Shown: positions 9,332-17,997 of the stretch, one piece after another
Position numbering within the stretch: position 1 is the first letter of the stretch
Layout: the number at the start of each line of letters is the position of its first letter
From: JAFAZJ01 sp050183765
Lineage (GTDB): Bacteria; Pseudomonadota; Alphaproteobacteria; Reyranellales; Reyranellaceae
Direction of reading: 5' to 3'
Assembly: GCA_050183765.1 (NCBI GenBank)
Contig: JBFXAZ010000012.1
Coordinates: 1-64,000, forward strand
DNA length: 64,000 nucleotides
Translations under genes and position numbers: made by a program
The notes under the pieces: model-generated
What the model was told of the DNA's origin: nothing
The model's input: only the letters and a program-made list of their open reading frames with translations
The model's database searches: none

Positions 9332-10504
9332 CTAGATCAGCGACACGCTGTTGCCCCGGTGCCGTTCGAGGCGTCCCGCCAGCTCCAGCTCGAGCAGCAG
9401 GGCGGCCACGTCGGCCGGCGACACATGGCACCGGCGGACCACTTCGTCAACCGGGGTGGGGGCGGGGCCGAGGCAGGCGATGACCGATTCACGCCACGGA
9501 TTGGGGGGCTCTTGCCGTTTCATATCAACTGGTTGTGGTGCATGCTTGACAGCGGCCACAGGTGCGCGGATCGGCTGCCACTGGAGCGGCGTCGGGGCCG
9601 GGGCGACGGCCAGATGTGCCAGCACGTCGGCGCTCTCCTCGACCAGATGGGCGCCGTCGCGGATCAGCCGGTTGGTGCCGCGTGCGCGTGGATCGAGCGG
9701 CGAGCCGGGGACGGCGAAGACCTCGCGGCCCTGCTCGGCCGCCTGCCGCGCGGTGATCAGCGAACCGGATTGCAGCGCAGCTTCGACCACCAGCACGCCG
9801 GCGCTCAACCCCGAGACGATGCGATTGCGCCGGGGAAAGTGGCGCGCCTGCGGCCGCGTGCCCAGCGGCGCCTCCGAGACGATGGCGCCGTGCCCGGCGA
9901 TGGCGCGATACAGATCGGCGTGTTCCGGCGGATAGATCACGTCGACGCCGCCGGCCAGCACCGCGACCGTGCCGGTGGGCAGCGCCGCCTCATGCGCCGC
10001 CGCATCGACGCCGCGTGCCAGGCCCGACGCGATCACCTGGCCGGCCTGGCCCAGCTCGGCGGCGAAGCGCGCCGCCAGCCGCCGGCCGTTGACCGAGGCG
10101 TTGCGCGCGCCCACCACAGCCACCGCCGGCCGCGCCAGCAGGGCGGGGTCGCCGATCACCGACAGCACCGGCGGCGCGTCGGGAATGGCGGCCAGCGAGG
10201 CTGGATAGTCGTCGTCGCCGATCACCAGAAAGCGGCCGCCCCGCTCGGCCAGGGCGGCGGCCTCGCGCTGGACCGAAGCTGCGGCCGCCGCGCGCGTATC
10301 CAGCCGCGCCGTGCGCGCCAGCTCGGGCAGGGCATCGAGCGCCGCGGTCGCCGAGCCGTAATGGCCCAGCATCTCGTGAAACGTCACTGGCCCGACGCGC
10401 GCCGTGCGCGCCAGCCGGATCCGCGCCAGCCGCTCGCCCGCGAGCGGCGGAGGGCCGGCAGAGGACATCAGCCGCAGCAGGGGCAGGGGCGTCAGCGCGT
10501 TCAT
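9332..10504 (-). CDS. dprA: DNA-processing protein DprA/Smf
   Basis: About 390 residues from ATG 10504; ATG 10516 and TTG 10522 are alternatives and none has a clear ribosome binding site. Motifs of the Rossmann-like DprA domain are VAVVGARNASVNGRRLA, ASGLARGVDAAAHEAAL, FPRRNRIVSGLS and the SGSLITARQAAEQGREVFAVPG run. A helical SAM-like region precedes it, and a C-terminal winged-helix (DEVVRRCHVSPADVAALLLELEL) follows. DprA binds incoming single-stranded DNA and loads RecA during transformation. It heads the dprA-topA-rnr string, and its start region carries a perfect inverted repeat. Confidence 0.93.
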   Translation of the reverse strand: MNALTPLPLLRLMSSAGPPPLAGERLARIRLARTARVGPVTFHEMLGHYGSATAALDALPELARTARLDTRAAAAASVQREAAALAERGGRFLVIGDDDYPASLAAIPDAPPVLSVIGDPALLARPAVAVVGARNASVNGRRLAARFAAELGQAGQVIASGLARGVDAAAHEAALPTGTVAVLAGGVDVIYPPEHADLYRAIAGHGAIVSEAPLGTRPQARHFPRRNRIVSGLSAGVLVVEAALQSGSLITARQAAEQGREVFAVPGSPLDPRARGTNRLIRDGAHLVEESADVLAHLAVAPAPTPLQWQPIRAPVAAVKHAPQPVDMKRQEPPNPWRESVIACLGPAPTPVDEVVRRCHVSPADVAALLLELELAGRLERHRGNSVSLI

Positions 10505-10520
10505 GGTTCGTACCATGAAC
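10499..10520 (-). promoter_or_regulatory. Perfect palindrome over the dprA start
   Basis: Nine-base arms GTTCATGGT and ACCATGAAC are separated by TCGT, giving a 22-bp perfect inverted repeat that contains two possible dprA ATG codons. On the minus strand a TATTCT-like -10 lies just upstream. It could be a repressor operator near the transcription start, or an mRNA hairpin hiding the start codon. The symmetry is seen directly; the function is inferred. Confidence 0.45.
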
Positions 10521-10566
10521 AAGAATAGATGATCTGTAAATCAACCAGAAGTTGTCACGCGGCGGA

Positions 10567-11781
10567 TCACATGATCGGACGTCGCGCCTTGCCTCGCCGC
10601 ACGAAGGCCAGCACCGCGCCGGCCGCCGCCAGGGTGGCGGCGAGCGGGCCGAAGCCTTCGAAGCCCTGCGTCGCCATCATCCAGCCGCCCAGCCCCGCGG
10701 CGCCGGCCCAGCCGATGCTGGCGCAGGTGCCGTTCAGGCCCATGACGGTGCCGCGCACGTCGTCGGGCACGTCGGCCAGCGCCGCCATGAAGGCCGGCCG
10801 GCCCAGCGCGTTGACGAAGACATAGGCGAAGGCGATGGCCACGGTGGGCACCAGGCCGGGCTGCCAGATGAACAGGGCGACGCCGGCGGCGCCGGTGCCG
10901 ATCAGGCTGAAGCCGAAAATGCCCAGCCGGTCGCGCAGACGGTCGGCGAGCTGGCCGCCCAGCGCCGTGCCGACGAGGTTGCCGATCGCCATGATCAGCA
11001 GCGGCACGGCCACCGAAGCCAGCGGCAGGCTGTAGGCCTGCTGCAGGTAGGTCGCGAAATAGACGACCACGAGGCCGTAGCAGATGCGCTCGGCGATGCC
11101 CATGGTCAGCAGCATCACCACGGGCGTGGTCATGGTCTGGCGCAGCGAGAGCGGGCGGCCGCCGGCGCGCGTGACGCCATTGGCCGGCCGCGCCGTGGTG
11201 AGCCACAGGCTGATCGCGGCGAGGAAGGCCAGCACGCCGACGCAGACATTGACGCCGCGCCAGCCGATGCTGGCGCCGAGCCACGCCGCCGCCGGTACGC
11301 CGACGACCAGGGTCAGGGACTGCCCGCTCATCACCCAGCCCAGCGCGCGGCCGCGCTGCTGGTCGGGCACGCGGCCGGAGACCTCGGCGAAGACCGCGCC
11401 CATGAATACGCCGGAGCAGCCCCCGGCGATCGTCGCCCACACCGCCACCGACCAGAACTGCCCGGCCAGCGCCACGCCCATCATCGCCACGCACAGCGCC
11501 AGGGTGCCGCCGATCAGGCAGGGCCGGCGGCCCCAGCGATCCGAGGCGATGCCGGACAGGAACGAGGTGATGCCCCAGGCGATCGACGTCGCGGTCACCA
11601 GGTTGGCGACCAGCGGAATGCTGACCTCGAGATCGCGCGCCATGTCGATCAAGAGCGGCGCGCGCGTCGTGCCGCTGGCGGTGGCGGCGAAGCTGCCGAG
11701 GCACGCCGCACCGATCAGCGCCCAAGGCAGGGGCGCATTGGCGGGTGACGTATCGGTGACGACCGAGGCGGGCGATGACAT
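10567..11781 (-). CDS. MFS transporter (DHA1-like exporter)
   Basis: 404 residues from ATG 11781; a GTG at 11817 would add twelve. About 12 hydrophobic segments are present. The loop after TM2 has the MFS motif FLSGIASDRWGRRP, repeated in degenerate form in the second half (GGQLADRLRDRLG). This fits an inner-membrane drug/metabolite-proton antiporter, but the substrate cannot be read. Its stop lies about 60 bases upstream of the dprA start on the same strand, and its start is close behind the TauD-type gene, which also runs on the minus strand. It could therefore share transcription with the dioxygenase locus. Confidence 0.82.
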   Translation of the reverse strand: MSSPASVVTDTSPANAPLPWALIGAACLGSFAATASGTTRAPLLIDMARDLEVSIPLVANLVTATSIAWGITSFLSGIASDRWGRRPCLIGGTLALCVAMMGVALAGQFWSVAVWATIAGGCSGVFMGAVFAEVSGRVPDQQRGRALGWVMSGQSLTLVVGVPAAAWLGASIGWRGVNVCVGVLAFLAAISLWLTTARPANGVTRAGGRPLSLRQTMTTPVVMLLTMGIAERICYGLVVVYFATYLQQAYSLPLASVAVPLLIMAIGNLVGTALGGQLADRLRDRLGIFGFSLIGTGAAGVALFIWQPGLVPTVAIAFAYVFVNALGRPAFMAALADVPDDVRGTVMGLNGTCASIGWAGAAGLGGWMMATQGFEGFGPLAATLAAAGAVLAFVRRGKARRPIM

Positions 11782-11849
11782 GGGATGCGCGTTGTAACGG
11801 CTGGTCGCAGGGATCACGACCGCCGTTACGGCAGGTCAGCCATCCACCC

Positions 11850-12824
11850 TCAATACGTGCCGCGCTCGAACTCGCGGATCGGCCGCTTGCCGGGCGGGGC
11901 GATCACCGCGCCCTTGCCGTCGGGCAGCGGGCCGACGTTCTCTTCCGACGTATATGGACCGCTCACGCCCACGACCGGATCGCCGGCGACGGTGACGCGC
12001 TCCATGGTGCGGCGGCTGGGGTAGTAGTCGTGCACGGCGTAATGCTGCACCGCACGATTGTCCCACATCACCACGGTGTGCGGCCGCCAGCTCACGCGCA
12101 TCTGGTATTCGGGGATGGCGGCGCGGCTGTAGAGGAACTTCAGGATCATGTCGCTCTCGTCCTCGCGCAGGCCCTTGAGCTTGACGCAGAACTGCGCCTG
12201 GACGTTGAGGATGCGGCGGCCCGAGAGCGGATGCACGCGCACCACGGGATGCCATTGCGGCGGCCACTTCGCCTCGATCTCGCGCAGCTTCTTCTGATGC
12301 GCCTCGGATGACGTGAACAATGGCCGCCACGGCTTGAAGTCGTGCAGCGCCTCCATGCCGTGGATGTAGCGCTTCATCGGCTCGCTCAGGCCGGCATACG
12401 CAGCCGTCATGCTCGAGAACAGCGTGTCGCCGCCGGTCTCGGGCGAGACCTTGGCGCGCAGGATGGTGCCCAAAGGCGGCGCGGCCCTGAACGTCTCGTC
12501 GGCGTGCCACTGATCGGTGAGATGCGGCGGGTTGTCCTTGTGGTTGTCGAGCACGATGACTTCGCGCTTGTCGTCGAGATTGGGCGAGAAGGGGTGGATG
12601 GAGAGATCACCGAAGCGGCGCCCGAAATCCATCTGCTGCTCGATGGTGATGTCCTGGTCGCGGAAGACGATCACCTCGTGACGCACCAGCGCGTCGTGGA
12701 TCACCGCGAACTCGGCGTCGGTGAGCTTGCCGAGGTTCACCCCGGAGATCTCGGCGCCGATATTGCCGCCGACGCGGCGCACCTTCACATGCGGCGCGGC
12801 CGCTACGTTGGTCCTGCCGTCCAT
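11850..12824 (-). CDS. TauD/TfdA-family Fe(II)/2-oxoglutarate dioxygenase
   Basis: 324 residues. The facial triad is complete: His107 and Asp109 in WHADETF, and His261 in AVQHYAVHDY, with a 2-oxoglutarate-binding Arg candidate at 276. The 15-residue spacing from the distal His is that of TauD. Such enzymes hydroxylate taurine, aryloxyacetates and similar small acids using oxygen and 2-oxoglutarate. The substrate is not readable; no sulfonate ABC transporter is adjacent, so taurine is not supported. GGAGG precedes the ATG at 12824, only nine bases after the stop of the BNR-repeat gene, so the two are translated from one mRNA. Confidence 0.85.
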   Translation of the reverse strand: MDGRTNVAAAPHVKVRRVGGNIGAEISGVNLGKLTDAEFAVIHDALVRHEVIVFRDQDITIEQQMDFGRRFGDLSIHPFSPNLDDKREVIVLDNHKDNPPHLTDQWHADETFRAAPPLGTILRAKVSPETGGDTLFSSMTAAYAGLSEPMKRYIHGMEALHDFKPWRPLFTSSEAHQKKLREIEAKWPPQWHPVVRVHPLSGRRILNVQAQFCVKLKGLREDESDMILKFLYSRAAIPEYQMRVSWRPHTVVMWDNRAVQHYAVHDYYPSRRTMERVTVAGDPVVGVSGPYTSEENVGPLPDGKGAVIAPPGKRPIREFERGTY

Positions 12825-12833
12825 GGCCGCCTC

Positions 12834-13901
12834 CTAAGCCACCGCCAGGGCATAGACGCCGGTGGCGCCGTCGGGCAGCGACTGCTCGCGCCATGTCGCG
12901 CCGCCGTCCTCGGTGCCGAAGACCTGGCCCTTGCGCGTGGCGCACCACACGCGCTCGGCCTTCGATGCGCTCTGGGCGATGATCATCAGCGTGCTCTTCA
13001 TCTGCACGCCGTGGTCGAAGCGTTGCCAGCTCGCGCCGAGATCGCGGCTGCGATAGAGCGAGCCCTCGTCGCTGATCGCCGCCACCGACAGCGCGGCGTA
13101 CATCGTCTTCGGATCGTGCGGGCTCACGCGCACGTCGCGCGCGTAGGTCAGCGGCGAGAAGCTGCCGATGCCCATCTCCTCCCAGTGCTCGCCGCGGTCG
13201 GGGCTCCGGAACAGGCCCATGCGGTTGGCGAGGAACACCGTGCCGGGTTTCGCCGAGCTGATCGCCAGCGCGTGGCTGTCCATCATGCCCTCGGTCTCGG
13301 TGTCGCTGACGATGCGGCTCTTGAACTTGTCCTGCTTTGTGAACTCCAGCAGCTGCTCGTTGCAGCCCTGCCAGGTCTCGCCGCCGTCGGTGCTGCGCGA
13401 CAGGCCGCCGACCTCGAAGGCGGCGTAGAGCGTGCCGGCATCGTCGGGGTCGAGCGCCAGTCGGATCACGCGGCAGGGGAAGCTCATCTTCACCATGCCC
13501 TTGGGCTCGGGCACGTTGAGCGCCGCCCAGGTGGTGCCGCCGTCACGGCTGCGGAACACCTGCGTGCCCTGCGTGCCGACATAGATGGTCCTGGGATCCT
13601 TGGGATGGATCAGGATCGACCACACCAGCCGGTTGTCGCCGGGCAGGTTCAGCCGCGTCCAGGTCTCGCCGCCATCGGTGCTGCGATAGGGGCCGTCCTG
13701 CGTGCCGACATAGACGGTATCGGACGCGCCGGGCTGCACGACGATGCTGCGCGCTTCGACCTGGGCGGGCAGGCCCTTGCTCAGCGCCGACCACTTGCCG
13801 TCGGCCATGTCCATGCGGAACAGCCCGCCGCTGGCGCTCGCGCCCGCGCTGTTCGAGCCCGCCACGACCGGCGCCGCGCCGGCGAAGACATACGTGCCCA
13901 T
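12834..13901 (-). CDS. BNR/Asp-box repeat beta-propeller protein
   Basis: 355 residues. Six Asp-box (SxDxGxxW-like) repeats are readable: RSTDGGETW, RSRDGGTTW, RSTDGGETW, RSPDRGEHW, RSRDLGASW and GTEDGGATW, spaced by about 45-65 residues. This predicts a sialidase/VPS10-type beta-propeller. The catalytic residues of true sialidases are not evident and there is no signal peptide, so it may be a scaffold or sensor rather than a glycosidase. The ATG at 13901 was chosen because GGAGGAAA lies immediately upstream. It is the first gene of a two-gene unit with the TauD-type dioxygenase. Confidence 0.75.
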   Translation of the reverse strand: MGTYVFAGAAPVVAGSNSAGASASGGLFRMDMADGKWSALSKGLPAQVEARSIVVQPGASDTVYVGTQDGPYRSTDGGETWTRLNLPGDNRLVWSILIHPKDPRTIYVGTQGTQVFRSRDGGTTWAALNVPEPKGMVKMSFPCRVIRLALDPDDAGTLYAAFEVGGLSRSTDGGETWQGCNEQLLEFTKQDKFKSRIVSDTETEGMMDSHALAISSAKPGTVFLANRMGLFRSPDRGEHWEEMGIGSFSPLTYARDVRVSPHDPKTMYAALSVAAISDEGSLYRSRDLGASWQRFDHGVQMKSTLMIIAQSASKAERVWCATRKGQVFGTEDGGATWREQSLPDGATGVYALAVA

Positions 13902-14049
13902 GGTTTCCTCCGATTTCGTTGGCGCAACGCTACGCCTGCGCGCGGCGCGGGGGAAGGGCGCAGCGCACGGCTTTGTGAGGCGCCTGAAGCAAGCGTGAAA
14001 CAAGACGTCCGTAGTCCTGATCGCTTGGTCTGCGAACGAGGTGATGGCG

Positions 14050-14697
14050 ATGGCTTACGGCAACCTCAACCCGGGCGTGATCTTCATCCGCTGCCTTGAC
14101 GGCGCGACGCTCAAGCCAGTGGAAGGCGCGACCGTCCTGCTGACATGGCTGCAAGCCGACGCCGCGTTCGGCGGCCGCCTGCAACTGTACGACGAGAAGG
14201 GCGAGATGACGGCGGCGCCGTCGGCCGAGACCAGCAAGTCGGGCGTCGCGCCGCTGAAGTTCTTCTGGGATCCGGCGAAGATCGGCGAGGCGCAGAGCGT
14301 CAGCGATTCGCCCGCGATCCGCGTGTCCGCCGTCGGGCCGGCCGCGCGCTACGGCGGCTTCTTCACCTCGACCCGCGTCAACGACCTGTACTTCACCACG
14401 CGGGTCGGCAACGAGCATGTCTTCCTGTGCATGAACTTCGGCGCGGCATGGAGCGGCGGCAAGGGCGCGTTCCAGTTCAACTCCGGCGCCAGCAACGCCA
14501 TGGACGCGGCCAGCAAGGTCAAGGACATCATCGACTGGTCGTGGAAATGGGAGGACGCCTGGATCAAGGCGGCGGCCAAGGGCGGCAAGTTCTCGCCCTA
14601 CATGCCCAAGCTGGTGGACATCGTGAACAACCGGCCGACCCCGGAACTCTACGCCTTCGTCGGTGGCTTCGACGTCATGATGGACAGGCAGGCTTGA
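14050..14697 (+). CDS. Hypothetical protein
   Basis: 215 residues, not recognised. It starts MAYGNLNPGVIFIRC; GAGG eight bases before ATG 14050 decides the start (14041 and 14044 are in-frame alternatives). The N-terminal part (GATLKPVEGATVLLTWLQ) looks like a beta-sandwich 'variable element in a carrier' strand pattern. The C-terminal part is Trp-rich (DIIDWSWKWEDAWIKAA). There is no signal peptide or membrane segment. It is divergent from the BNR-repeat gene with about 150 bases between the starts, so the two may share a control region. Confidence 0.6.
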   Translation: MAYGNLNPGVIFIRCLDGATLKPVEGATVLLTWLQADAAFGGRLQLYDEKGEMTAAPSAETSKSGVAPLKFFWDPAKIGEAQSVSDSPAIRVSAVGPAARYGGFFTSTRVNDLYFTTRVGNEHVFLCMNFGAAWSGGKGAFQFNSGASNAMDAASKVKDIIDWSWKWEDAWIKAAAKGGKFSPYMPKLVDIVNNRPTPELYAFVGGFDVMMDRQA

Positions 14698-14768
14698 AGT
14701 CGCTCGACGCTTCCGTGCGCTCGACGCGCCGGCACGGGCAGACCGCGGCGTGGCGCAGGTCGCCGATG

Positions 14769-14918
14769 CTACTCGCAGGCCAGTCCGGGCAGGTGGCGGG
14801 CGCACTGCGCTATGTACAGCGGCTCGCCGCCGTCGAAGACGTCGGAGGGATCGTCGCGGGCGCTTTCGCAGGCGGCGAGAAAGCTCAGGCCAAGCAGCAG
14901 GGCAAGGATGGTACGCAT
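14769..14918 (-). CDS. Small lipoprotein (49 aa)
   Basis: A short signal peptide MRTILALLLGLSFLAAC ends in a clear lipobox (LAAC, Cys17). The mature part is only 33 residues and contains two more cysteines (AQCARHLPGLACE), which could form a disulfide. A lipid-anchored envelope peptide is predicted, of unknown role. The start follows the stop of a 30-codon membrane peptide by five bases, suggesting a tiny two-gene unit. The ribosome binding site is weak. Confidence 0.5.
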   Translation of the reverse strand: MRTILALLLGLSFLAACESARDDPSDVFDGGEPLYIAQCARHLPGLACE

Positions 14919-14923
14919 GGCAG

Positions 14924-15016
14924 TCACCGTGGCGGCAGCACGGCCGTCACCCGCACCGCGTAGGTCACGAAGGCCGAATAGGCGATGAACAGGGCGGTCT
15001 GGATGCGGTCGCTCAT
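14924..15016 (-). CDS. Putative 30-residue membrane peptide
   Basis: An ATG at 15016 opens 30 codons encoding a single hydrophobic helix (ALFIAYSAFVTYAVRVTAVL) with short polar ends. No good Shine-Dalgarno sequence is visible. It is supported only by its immediate linkage to the small lipoprotein downstream and by the membrane-helix pattern. It could be spurious. Confidence 0.3.
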   Translation of the reverse strand: MSDRIQTALFIAYSAFVTYAVRVTAVLPPR

Positions 15017-15103
15017 AGCCGCACAACGCGCGGGCCGGTCGGCCGTTGCGGTATGGCGGGATTAAGGCGGCCGACGGCGTGGAGAATGGCATAGGATGCG
15101 CCG

Positions 15104-15952
15104 ATGCGCATGATCCTGGTCCTGTTGAGCCTGCTCGCCGCGCTGCCGGCGGGGGCGGGCGAGATTCGGCACATCCGAGTCGGCGGTGTCGATCGCACCT
15201 ACTATCTGCACGTGCCGACGACGGTGAAGCCCGGCGCGCCGCTGGTGATCATGCTGCACGGCGCGACAGCGGATGGCCGCAACGACGTGCGCCGCTACGG
15301 CTGGGAGCACATGGCCGGCCAACGCGACTTCGTCATCGCCGGGCCGGACGCCCCGACCTTGCGCGCCAACGAGCCGGTGAGCGACCAGAACTTCCGTACC
15401 TGGAACCACGGCAGCCACCACACCGCGAGCAACGTTACGGTCAGCGACGACGTGGGCTTCATCGCCGCGATGATCGACGAGATCGCGCGCCTGAGCGCGA
15501 TCGACCGGCGCCGCGTCTATGTCGCGGGCTTCTCCAGTGGCGGCTCGATGGCGCACCGGCTGGGCATCGAGCTCGCGGGGCGCATCGCCGCCATCGTCGC
15601 CGCCGCCGGCGGCCTGCCGCCGACCTACGGCAAGCCGGCGCGCGCCATGCCGATCCTGATCGCCGCCGGCGATCGCGATCCGGTGACGCCGGTCGAGGGC
15701 GGCAGCCGCTTCGTCGCCGATTCGCATCGCGTCACGATCGACAAGTGGCGCGCGCTCGACGGCTGTCCCGCACCGCGCAAGGTGCCCTCGGCGCCGGATC
15801 TGCTGATCGAGGTCGCGGCGCCGTGCCGCGACGGCAGCGAGGTCCGCTACATCCGCATGCTGGGCGTCGAGCACGAATGGCCGCGCACCCGGCAGATCGA
15901 CCTGACCGACGAGAGCTGGACATTCTTCCAGCGCTTCAGCCTGCCGCGCTGA
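15104..15952 (+). CDS. Secreted PHB-depolymerase/LpqC-like esterase
   Basis: 282 residues. A signal peptide of about 18 residues (MRMILVLLSLLAALPAGAG) precedes an alpha/beta-hydrolase domain. Visible are the oxyanion segment PLVIMLHGATADG, the nucleophile elbow VAGFSSGGSMAH (Ser in GFSSG), the acid near GDRDPVTP and a terminal His in MLGVEHEWP. This order matches the LpqC/poly(3-hydroxybutyrate) depolymerase-like esterase family, often linked to feruloyl or short-chain ester hydrolysis outside the cytoplasm. AGGA upstream supports the ATG at 15104. It converges with the ABC ATPase genes. Confidence 0.8.
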   Translation: MRMILVLLSLLAALPAGAGEIRHIRVGGVDRTYYLHVPTTVKPGAPLVIMLHGATADGRNDVRRYGWEHMAGQRDFVIAGPDAPTLRANEPVSDQNFRTWNHGSHHTASNVTVSDDVGFIAAMIDEIARLSAIDRRRVYVAGFSSGGSMAHRLGIELAGRIAAIVAAAGGLPPTYGKPARAMPILIAAGDRDPVTPVEGGSRFVADSHRVTIDKWRALDGCPAPRKVPSAPDLLIEVAAPCRDGSEVRYIRMLGVEHEWPRTRQIDLTDESWTFFQRFSLPR

Positions 15953-15973
15953 GCGGCGGCGCCTCGATCGGCG

Positions 15974-16945
15974 TCAGGCGCGCGCGTCGGCCAGATGGCA
16001 GGCGACGTCGCGGCCGTCGATCGTACGCAGCGCGGGTACCTCGACGCGGCAGCGATCGGTGGCGAGCGGGCAGCGCGGGTTGAAGGGACAGCCGCCCGGC
16101 GGGTTCATGGCGCTGGGGATTTCCCCCTGCACCGCGGCGCGACGGCGGCGCTGGCCGGGGCGCGGCACGGGCACCGCGGCGAGCAGGGTCTCGGTGTAGG
16201 GATGCAGCGGCCGGCGGTAGATCGTCTCCTTGTCGCCGATTTCGACGATGCGGCCGAGATACATCACCGCGACGCGATCGGCGATGTGGCGCACGATCCG
16301 GAGGTCGTGCGAGACGAAGACGTAGCTCAGGCCGCGCTCGCTCTGCAGATCGCGCAGCAGGTTCACGACCTGGCCCTGCACCGACACGTCGAGCGCCGAA
16401 ACCGGCTCGTCGCACACGATCAATAACGGATCGAGCGCCAGCGCGCGGGCGATGCCGATGCGCTGGCGCTGCCCGCCGGAAAACTGGTGCGCGTAGCGGG
16501 TGCCGTGCTCGGGCGCGAGACCGACCATGGCCAGCAGCCCGGCCGCGCGCTCGCGGCAGTCCTTGCGCGCCATGCCGGCCAGCCGCAGCGGCTCGGTGAC
16601 GATCTCGTGCACCTGCATGCGCGGATTGAGCGAGCCGTAGGGGTCCTGGAAGATCATCTGGAAGCGCCGGCGCAGCGCCTGCAGCGCGCTGCCCTCGGCC
16701 GCCGCAAGGTCCTGGCCGTCGAAGATCACCGAGCCGGCGGTAGGCTCGAGCAGGCGGATCAGCAGGCGGCCGAGCGTGGACTTGCCGCAGCCGCTCTCGC
16801 CCACCAGGCCCAGCACCTCGCCGCGCGCCACGCTGAGATCGACGCCCTCGACGGCGCGCACCGTGCCGATGCGCGTGATGCCCAGCGCGCCGCCCAGGAC
16901 GGGAAAATGCTTGGTCAGCCCGCGCGCGGCGAGAAGCGCGCTCAT
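15974..16945 (-). CDS. Peptide-type ABC transporter ATP-binding protein (OppF/DppF-like)
   Basis: 323 residues. Walker A is GESGCGKST, the signature FSGGQRQRIGIARAL, and Walker B LLIVCDEPVSALD. The C-terminal oligopeptide/dipeptide extension carries a cysteine-containing CPFNPRCPLATDRC segment. It powers import together with the OppD-like protein encoded just upstream: the two overlap by ATGA at 16942-16945, so they are translationally coupled. The matching permeases and binding protein are on the opposite strand from 19.5 kb, across a divergent promoter region. Confidence 0.9.
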   Translation of the reverse strand: MSALLAARGLTKHFPVLGGALGITRIGTVRAVEGVDLSVARGEVLGLVGESGCGKSTLGRLLIRLLEPTAGSVIFDGQDLAAAEGSALQALRRRFQMIFQDPYGSLNPRMQVHEIVTEPLRLAGMARKDCRERAAGLLAMVGLAPEHGTRYAHQFSGGQRQRIGIARALALDPLLIVCDEPVSALDVSVQGQVVNLLRDLQSERGLSYVFVSHDLRIVRHIADRVAVMYLGRIVEIGDKETIYRRPLHPYTETLLAAVPVPRPGQRRRRAAVQGEIPSAMNPPGGCPFNPRCPLATDRCRVEVPALRTIDGRDVACHLADARA

Positions 16946-17916
16946 GCCGCCTGCTCCAGTGGGCGGATGCAGGCGGCGACATGACCGGGTCCGAGCGCGA
17001 GCAACGGCGGCTCGGCGGCGCGGCAGGCCTCGATCGCGTGCGGGCAGCGCGACGCGAAGCGGCAGCCCGCGGGCAGGGCGGTGGGCGCGGGCACCGTACC
17101 TTCGATCACCGCGAGCCGCGCGTTCGGGCCGGCGTCCTCGTCGGCGACGCAGCGCAGCAGTGCGGCGGAATAGGGATGGGCGGCGGCGGCGAACAGTCTC
17201 GCCGTCCTGGCGCGCTCGACCACCCGTCCGGCGTACATGACGACGACGCGATGCGCCTGCTCGGCGACGACGCCGAGGTCATGGGTGATGAACAGGATGC
17301 CCATGCCGAACTCGGCCTGCAGGTCGGCGAGCAGGTCCATGATCTGCGCCTGGATGGTGACGTCGAGCGCGGTGGTCGGCTCGTCGGCGATCAGAAGCGC
17401 CGGCTCGCAGGCGAGTGCCGCCGCGATCATCACGCGCTGCCGCATGCCGCCCGACATGCGGTGCGGATAGTCATCGAAACGGCGCGCCGCCGAGGGGATG
17501 CCGACGCGATCGAGCAGGGCTGTGGCACGCGCCCGCGCGTCGCGGCGCGACAGCCCGCGATGCAGGCGCAGCGGCTCGGCGACATGCGCGCCGATCGACA
17601 GCAACGGATTGAGCGAGCTCATCGGCTCCTGGAAGATCATGGCGATGCGGTCGCCACGCACCCGCGACAGGGATCTTTCGTCGAGCCGCGCGAGATCGCG
17701 GCCCTCGAAGCGGATGGCACCGCGGGTGACGCGGCCCGGTTCCTGCAGGAGCCGCATGATGGCCAACGCCGTGACGCTCTTGCCGCTGCCGCTTTCGCCC
17801 ACCAGGGCGACGGTTTCCCGCGCATCGACGCTGAAGCTGACCCCGTCGACCACCGTGACGGGCGCGTGCGGCGGTCCGAATGCGACAGCGAGATCGTCGA
17901 TTTCCAGCAATGCCAT
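16942..17916 (-). CDS. Peptide-type ABC transporter ATP-binding protein (OppD/DppD-like)
   Basis: 324 residues from ATG 17916 (the frame stays open to 17952). Walker A is GESGSGKSV, the signature MSGGMRQRVMIAAAL, and Walker B LLIADEPTTALD. The C-terminal extension includes CRFASRCPHAIEAC. It is the first gene of the divergent ATPase pair. The 81-base gap to the DUF1028 operon start (17917-17997) is relatively AT-rich and must hold promoters in both directions. The GntR regulator encoded at 22.8 kb is the obvious candidate to act there (inference). Confidence 0.9.
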   Translation of the reverse strand: MALLEIDDLAVAFGPPHAPVTVVDGVSFSVDARETVALVGESGSGKSVTALAIMRLLQEPGRVTRGAIRFEGRDLARLDERSLSRVRGDRIAMIFQEPMSSLNPLLSIGAHVAEPLRLHRGLSRRDARARATALLDRVGIPSAARRFDDYPHRMSGGMRQRVMIAAALACEPALLIADEPTTALDVTIQAQIMDLLADLQAEFGMGILFITHDLGVVAEQAHRVVVMYAGRVVERARTARLFAAAAHPYSAALLRCVADEDAGPNARLAVIEGTVPAPTALPAGCRFASRCPHAIEACRAAEPPLLALGPGHVAACIRPLEQAA

Positions 17917-17997
17917 TAAATTGACCGGACATTTAGACATTGATCCATACAATAGGCCGATCTATGGTTCGGACAAGCGTTGGACAGGGGAAAAGCA

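Noticed and set aside
12834..14003. Longer start for the BNR-repeat protein at 14003
   Set aside because: The extra N-terminus is Arg/Ala-rich and unlike a signal peptide, and GGAGGAAA lies directly before the ATG at 13901.
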